The notes under the pieces were generated by a model. It saw only the letters and a program-made list of their open reading frames with translations. It was not told the DNA's origin and did not search any database. Position numbers and translations under genes: made by a program. Shown here piece by piece: positions 62,064-64,000 of a stretch of DNA of 64,000 nt. Source of the DNA: UBA1479 sp038109305. Its GTDB lineage: Bacteria; Pseudomonadota; Alphaproteobacteria; Rhodospirillales; Casp-alpha2. The stretch lies in the NCBI GenBank assembly GCA_038109305.1, contig JAYNIR010000002.1, forward strand, positions 186,001 through 250,000, in the 5' to 3' direction. Every line of letters starts with the position of its first letter. The first letter of the stretch is position 1.

Positions 62064-62734
62064 GGAGCGATCTCCAACAAGTGATGAATTTGCGGCACGA
62101 GGTCGGCGAAATCGCCGATGACCGAGGCCGCGCCGGCGGCCGCGAGTTCGTCCAGACCATGATAGCCCCAGGCGACACCGATGGCGAGGGTGCCGGCGTT
62201 TCGCGACATTTCCATATCGAATGTCGTGTCGCCGACCATGACCGTGGATTCGGGCCGGGCGCCGGTATCAGCGATGGCGTTCAGGATCATCGACGGGTGC
62301 GGTTTTCCCGGGTTTCCGTCCGCTGTCTGCAGGGACAGGAAATAGTCGGACAATCCGTGTGTTTCGAGCGTCAACCTCAATCCCTGATTGCCTTTGCCCG
62401 TGGCGACGGCCATCAGCCACCCTGCCCGGGACAATTCGGCCAGCGCCTCACGCGTGCCGGGGTATAGCGGATCATGGATCTGGCCTGCTTGGCGCAGCCC
62501 GCGCAAGGCGTGGCGGTAGCCGTCCGCCAGGATTTCCGTCTGGGCCTCCGTGGCCTCCGGGCCGGCGAGCAGCCGGATGCCCATGACCAATGGCAGGCCG
62601 ACGATCCGGCGCACCGCCTCCGCCGCCGGCGGGGTCATCCCCTGGCCCTCGAACGCAGCCCGCATGGACCGGACGATGCTGTCCTGGCTATCGACCAGGG
62701 TGCCGTCGCAATCGAATATTACCAGTCTCGACAT
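62060..62734 (-). CDS. HAD-superfamily hydrolase (phosphoglycolate phosphatase-like)
   Basis: 224 residues from MSRLVIFDCDGTLVDSQDSI; an upstream in-frame start lacks homology. The nucleophilic aspartates are in FDCDGTLVDS, the motif II threonine in MAVATGKGNQG, the lysine in NPGKPHPSM, and the last acidic pair in MVGDTTFDMEMS. It dephosphorylates a small phosphate ester; phosphoglycolate is typical of this type. It leads the HAD-small protein-ATP12 unit. Confidence 0.9.
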   Translation of the reverse strand: MSRLVIFDCDGTLVDSQDSIVRSMRAAFEGQGMTPPAAEAVRRIVGLPLVMGIRLLAGPEATEAQTEILADGYRHALRGLRQAGQIHDPLYPGTREALAELSRAGWLMAVATGKGNQGLRLTLETHGLSDYFLSLQTADGNPGKPHPSMILNAIADTGARPESTVMVGDTTFDMEMSRNAGTLAIGVAWGYHGLDELAAAGAASVIGDFADLVPQIHHLLEIAP

Positions 62735-62892
62735 GCAGTTGTATTCCCTAAGAAACCCGGGCCTTCCGGGGCCCTGGAAATACAGGGCATTAGTGAGGAA
62801 TAGCGGTTTTGTCACAGATTGTTTGCATATAAACTACATTTGTTCGATCCTGCGGCCACAGTACAATGGTGCACGATTAATAAATTGCACAA

Positions 62893-62911
62893 TGCCCGGA
62901 AGCACCGGGCA
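62893..62911. other. Perfect stem-loop upstream of the OmpA-like lipoprotein gene
   Basis: TGCCCGG 62893-62899 pairs with CCGGGCA 62905-62911 around AAGCA, 58 bp before the lipoprotein start. A second stem (GCCCTG/CAGGGC) lies at about 62771-62788. They may stabilise or attenuate the mRNA. Confidence 0.4.
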
Positions 62912-62968
62912 CGTGTGTTCTGAGGAACTAGTGAAACAGAACCAGGTAGGATACAAGGGGACTAAACA

Positions 62969-63475
62969 ATGAAAATCTTCGGCAGATTAACGGTTCTTGC
63001 GATGGCGGGGGCCCTGATTGCGGCGTGTTCCGCCAACGATTTGGACGCGACCAAAACAATGAAGCTGTCCGGTGACAAAGATAAAGCCATGAAAGCCCTG
63101 GGCGGCGCGAAGCCCGCGGCCAAGAAAGCGGCCAAGAAAGCGGCCAAGCCGCAGGAATTCGTCATCTTCTTCGCCCACAACAAGGCGACGTTGGATGATG
63201 AAGCCATTGGCACCGCCTACAACGTGATGGCCGCGTCCGATGCCGGCCGCCGCGTGGTCTTGCTGACCGGCCACGCCGATACGTCGGGCGACAAAGCGTA
63301 CAACCGGAAGCTTTCCGAAAAACGGGCGAACGCCGTCGCCGCCGCGTTGCGTGAAATCGGCATAGAACCCGATAAAATCCTGACCCAGTTCTTCGGCGAA
63401 GACGAACCCGCCGTGAAAACCGGTGACGGAAAACGGAACGCCAACAACCGGCGAGTCCACGTTCTGGTCAAATAA
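62969..63475 (+). CDS. OmpA-domain lipoprotein (Pal-like)
   Basis: 168 residues. A lipoprotein signal peptide ends LIAACS, where the cysteine is lipidated. A lysine/alanine repeat (PAAKKAAKKAAK) links it to an OmpA domain with FFAHNKATLDDEA, TGHADTSGDKAYNRKLSEKR with RANAVAAAL, and NANNRRVHVLVK, which bind peptidoglycan diaminopimelate. It anchors the outer membrane to the wall. An AAGGGG site precedes the ATG. Confidence 0.9.
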   Translation: MKIFGRLTVLAMAGALIAACSANDLDATKTMKLSGDKDKAMKALGGAKPAAKKAAKKAAKPQEFVIFFAHNKATLDDEAIGTAYNVMAASDAGRRVVLLTGHADTSGDKAYNRKLSEKRANAVAAALREIGIEPDKILTQFFGEDEPAVKTGDGKRNANNRRVHVLVK

Positions 63476-63498
63476 GACCGAACCGGCAATTGAAGATA

Positions 63499-63531
63499 GG
63501 GCGGTGCGGAAACGCGCCGCCCTTTCTTTTT
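63499..63531 (+). terminator. Rho-independent terminator of the lipoprotein gene
   Basis: GGGCGGTGCG and CGCGCCGCCC pair around GAAA (63499-63522) and are followed by TTTCTTTTT. It starts 24 bp after the stop codon. Confidence 0.85.
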
Positions 63532-63600
63532 GTACGCGGGGGACTATGCCCGCACGTCGCGCTTCGCCGGGTGGGGCTTCACGAACGGCGCTACGCGGAC

Positions 63601-63628
63601 AAAAAAAAGCCGCTCTAACGAGCGGCTT
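63601..63628 (-). terminator. Rho-independent terminator on the minus strand
   Basis: AAGCCGCTC 63607-63615 pairs perfectly with GAGCGGCTT 63620-63628 around a tetraloop, followed on the minus strand by an eight-base T run. Its first stem bases overlap the stop codon of the decayed gene to the right. Confidence 0.8.
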
Positions 63629-64000
63629 AGTTTCGAGGGTGAGCCGCCGCAAACCATTTGGCTTGCGACGGTACGGTGAATTCGATAAAGCGCCTCTCGC
63701 CACCGGCTAGCGTGTCATCGGTTGAATTGCCCCGGATCCGATAGCCATCAAAATCTACTTATATGATATTGATGAAGCTGACCACACCCTGACAGGATCG
63801 GTCGGAATTTTCCCCGGAAATTAACAATTAACGTTAGTTTTTCGCGTTTTTCAAAAAACGCTTCGACGGGTCTGACCGTCAGCGCATTGCCTTTGTTGTC
63901 TAACAGATCCATGATCGTTTCCGACAACCGGGCGCGCCCCTTGGTCGACTTTTCCCGCGCGAGTCTCAACAGAAACTCTTGATCGAAGGTCGGCGTGCTA
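63627..64000 (-). pseudogene. Decayed gene at the right edge, DUF2336-like start (partial)
   Basis: From the window edge the minus strand reads TPTFDQEFLLRLAREKSTKG and RARLSETIMDLLDNKGNALT, like the beginning of DUF2336 proteins. It loses the family pattern soon after. In another frame nearer the terminator, VDFDGYRIRGNSTDDTLAGG and RRFIEFTVPSQAKWFAAAHP look coding and end at the TAA at 63627, with an earlier in-frame TAA around 63758. It is probably one damaged gene or two relics; the upstream part lies outside the window. Confidence 0.4.

Noticed and set aside
63627..63800. Part of a split tmRNA at the right edge
   Set aside because: No tag peptide sequence or tRNA-like ends; the stretch reads as damaged protein-coding sequence followed by a normal terminator.
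1..64000. Reassignment of TAG to an amino acid in this genome
   Set aside because: Several intact genes (ridA, SDR, TPR-sulfotransferase, TSUP1, pccB) end at TAG exactly where their families end, and the residues replaced at interrupted sites do not point to one amino acid.
1..64000. CRISPR array, phage or insertion sequence
   Set aside because: No spaced direct repeats, transposase, integrase or phage structural gene was seen; the only tandem repeat is the 9 bp unit at 21012.

Overview
The window is high-GC, densely packed DNA from an alphaproteobacterium. Supporting signs are the C4-pathway hemA, a DUF1489 protein, an ATP12 F1-ATPase chaperone, an ELM1-like protein, a LiuR-type MerR regulator, HspQ, and PccA/PccB of the usual alphaproteobacterial size. 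The mix of dioxygenases, CoA-ligases and transporters suits a free-living aerobic heterotroph, probably Rhodospirillales-like. I see no phage, insertion sequence, integrase or CRISPR array. The only structural RNA gene is one tRNA-Leu(GAG).

Layout. 0-6.5 kb: a leftward operon of acyl-CoA dehydrogenase, ADP-forming acyl-CoA synthetase, RidA, phosphodiesterase and MFS transporter. 6.6-9.9 kb: a rightward polyamine operon in which a structured leader precedes a fold-III ornithine decarboxylase, a deoxyhypusine-synthase-like enzyme and a ureohydrolase. 10-15.3 kb: hemA, a creatininase and a broken metallophosphoesterase lead left, rimO leads right. 15.9-17.3 kb: an MBL hydrolase and a formyltransferase-like protein. 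17.4-21.5 kb: a GntR (FCD) regulator, a PhyH dioxygenase, a SAF-domain oxidoreductase and a broken TIM-barrel gene. 21.5-27.5 kb: ELM1-like, HspQ, a divergent DUF4198 / HupE-UreJ pair and a TPR-sulfotransferase. 27.6-33 kb: pyrE, three peptide-ABC genes without ATPases, and an alpha/beta hydrolase. 34-38 kb: a class III aminotransferase and a small signalling group (HPt, response regulator). 38-44 kb: enoyl-CoA hydratase, thiolase, SDR, isomerase, rhodanese, aspartate dehydrogenase and a LiuR-like MerR. 45.6-51.3 kb: mgtE, tRNA-Leu, lipB, acylphosphatase and pccA. 51.4-58.1 kb: an N-carbamoyl-D-amino-acid hydrolase-like enzyme, nitronate monooxygenase, PhyH, two TauE/SafE exporters, a CaiB CoA-transferase and a TauD dioxygenase. 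58.2-64 kb: fused remnants, pccB, ATP12, a HAD phosphatase and an OmpA-like lipoprotein.

The most striking general property is gene decay. About sixteen short or accessory genes carry single-base frameshifts or in-frame stop codons (mostly TAG) with obviously coding sequence on both sides. All the long and housekeeping genes (about 50 kb) read cleanly. That pattern fits real erosion better than random sequencing error, although error cannot be excluded from sequence alone.

The best candidates for new biology are the leader-controlled polyamine operon with a bacterial deoxyhypusine-synthase homologue, and a shared TTGTATACAA operator in front of an acyl-CoA dehydrogenase, a PhyH/nitronate-monooxygenase pair and a TauD gene.
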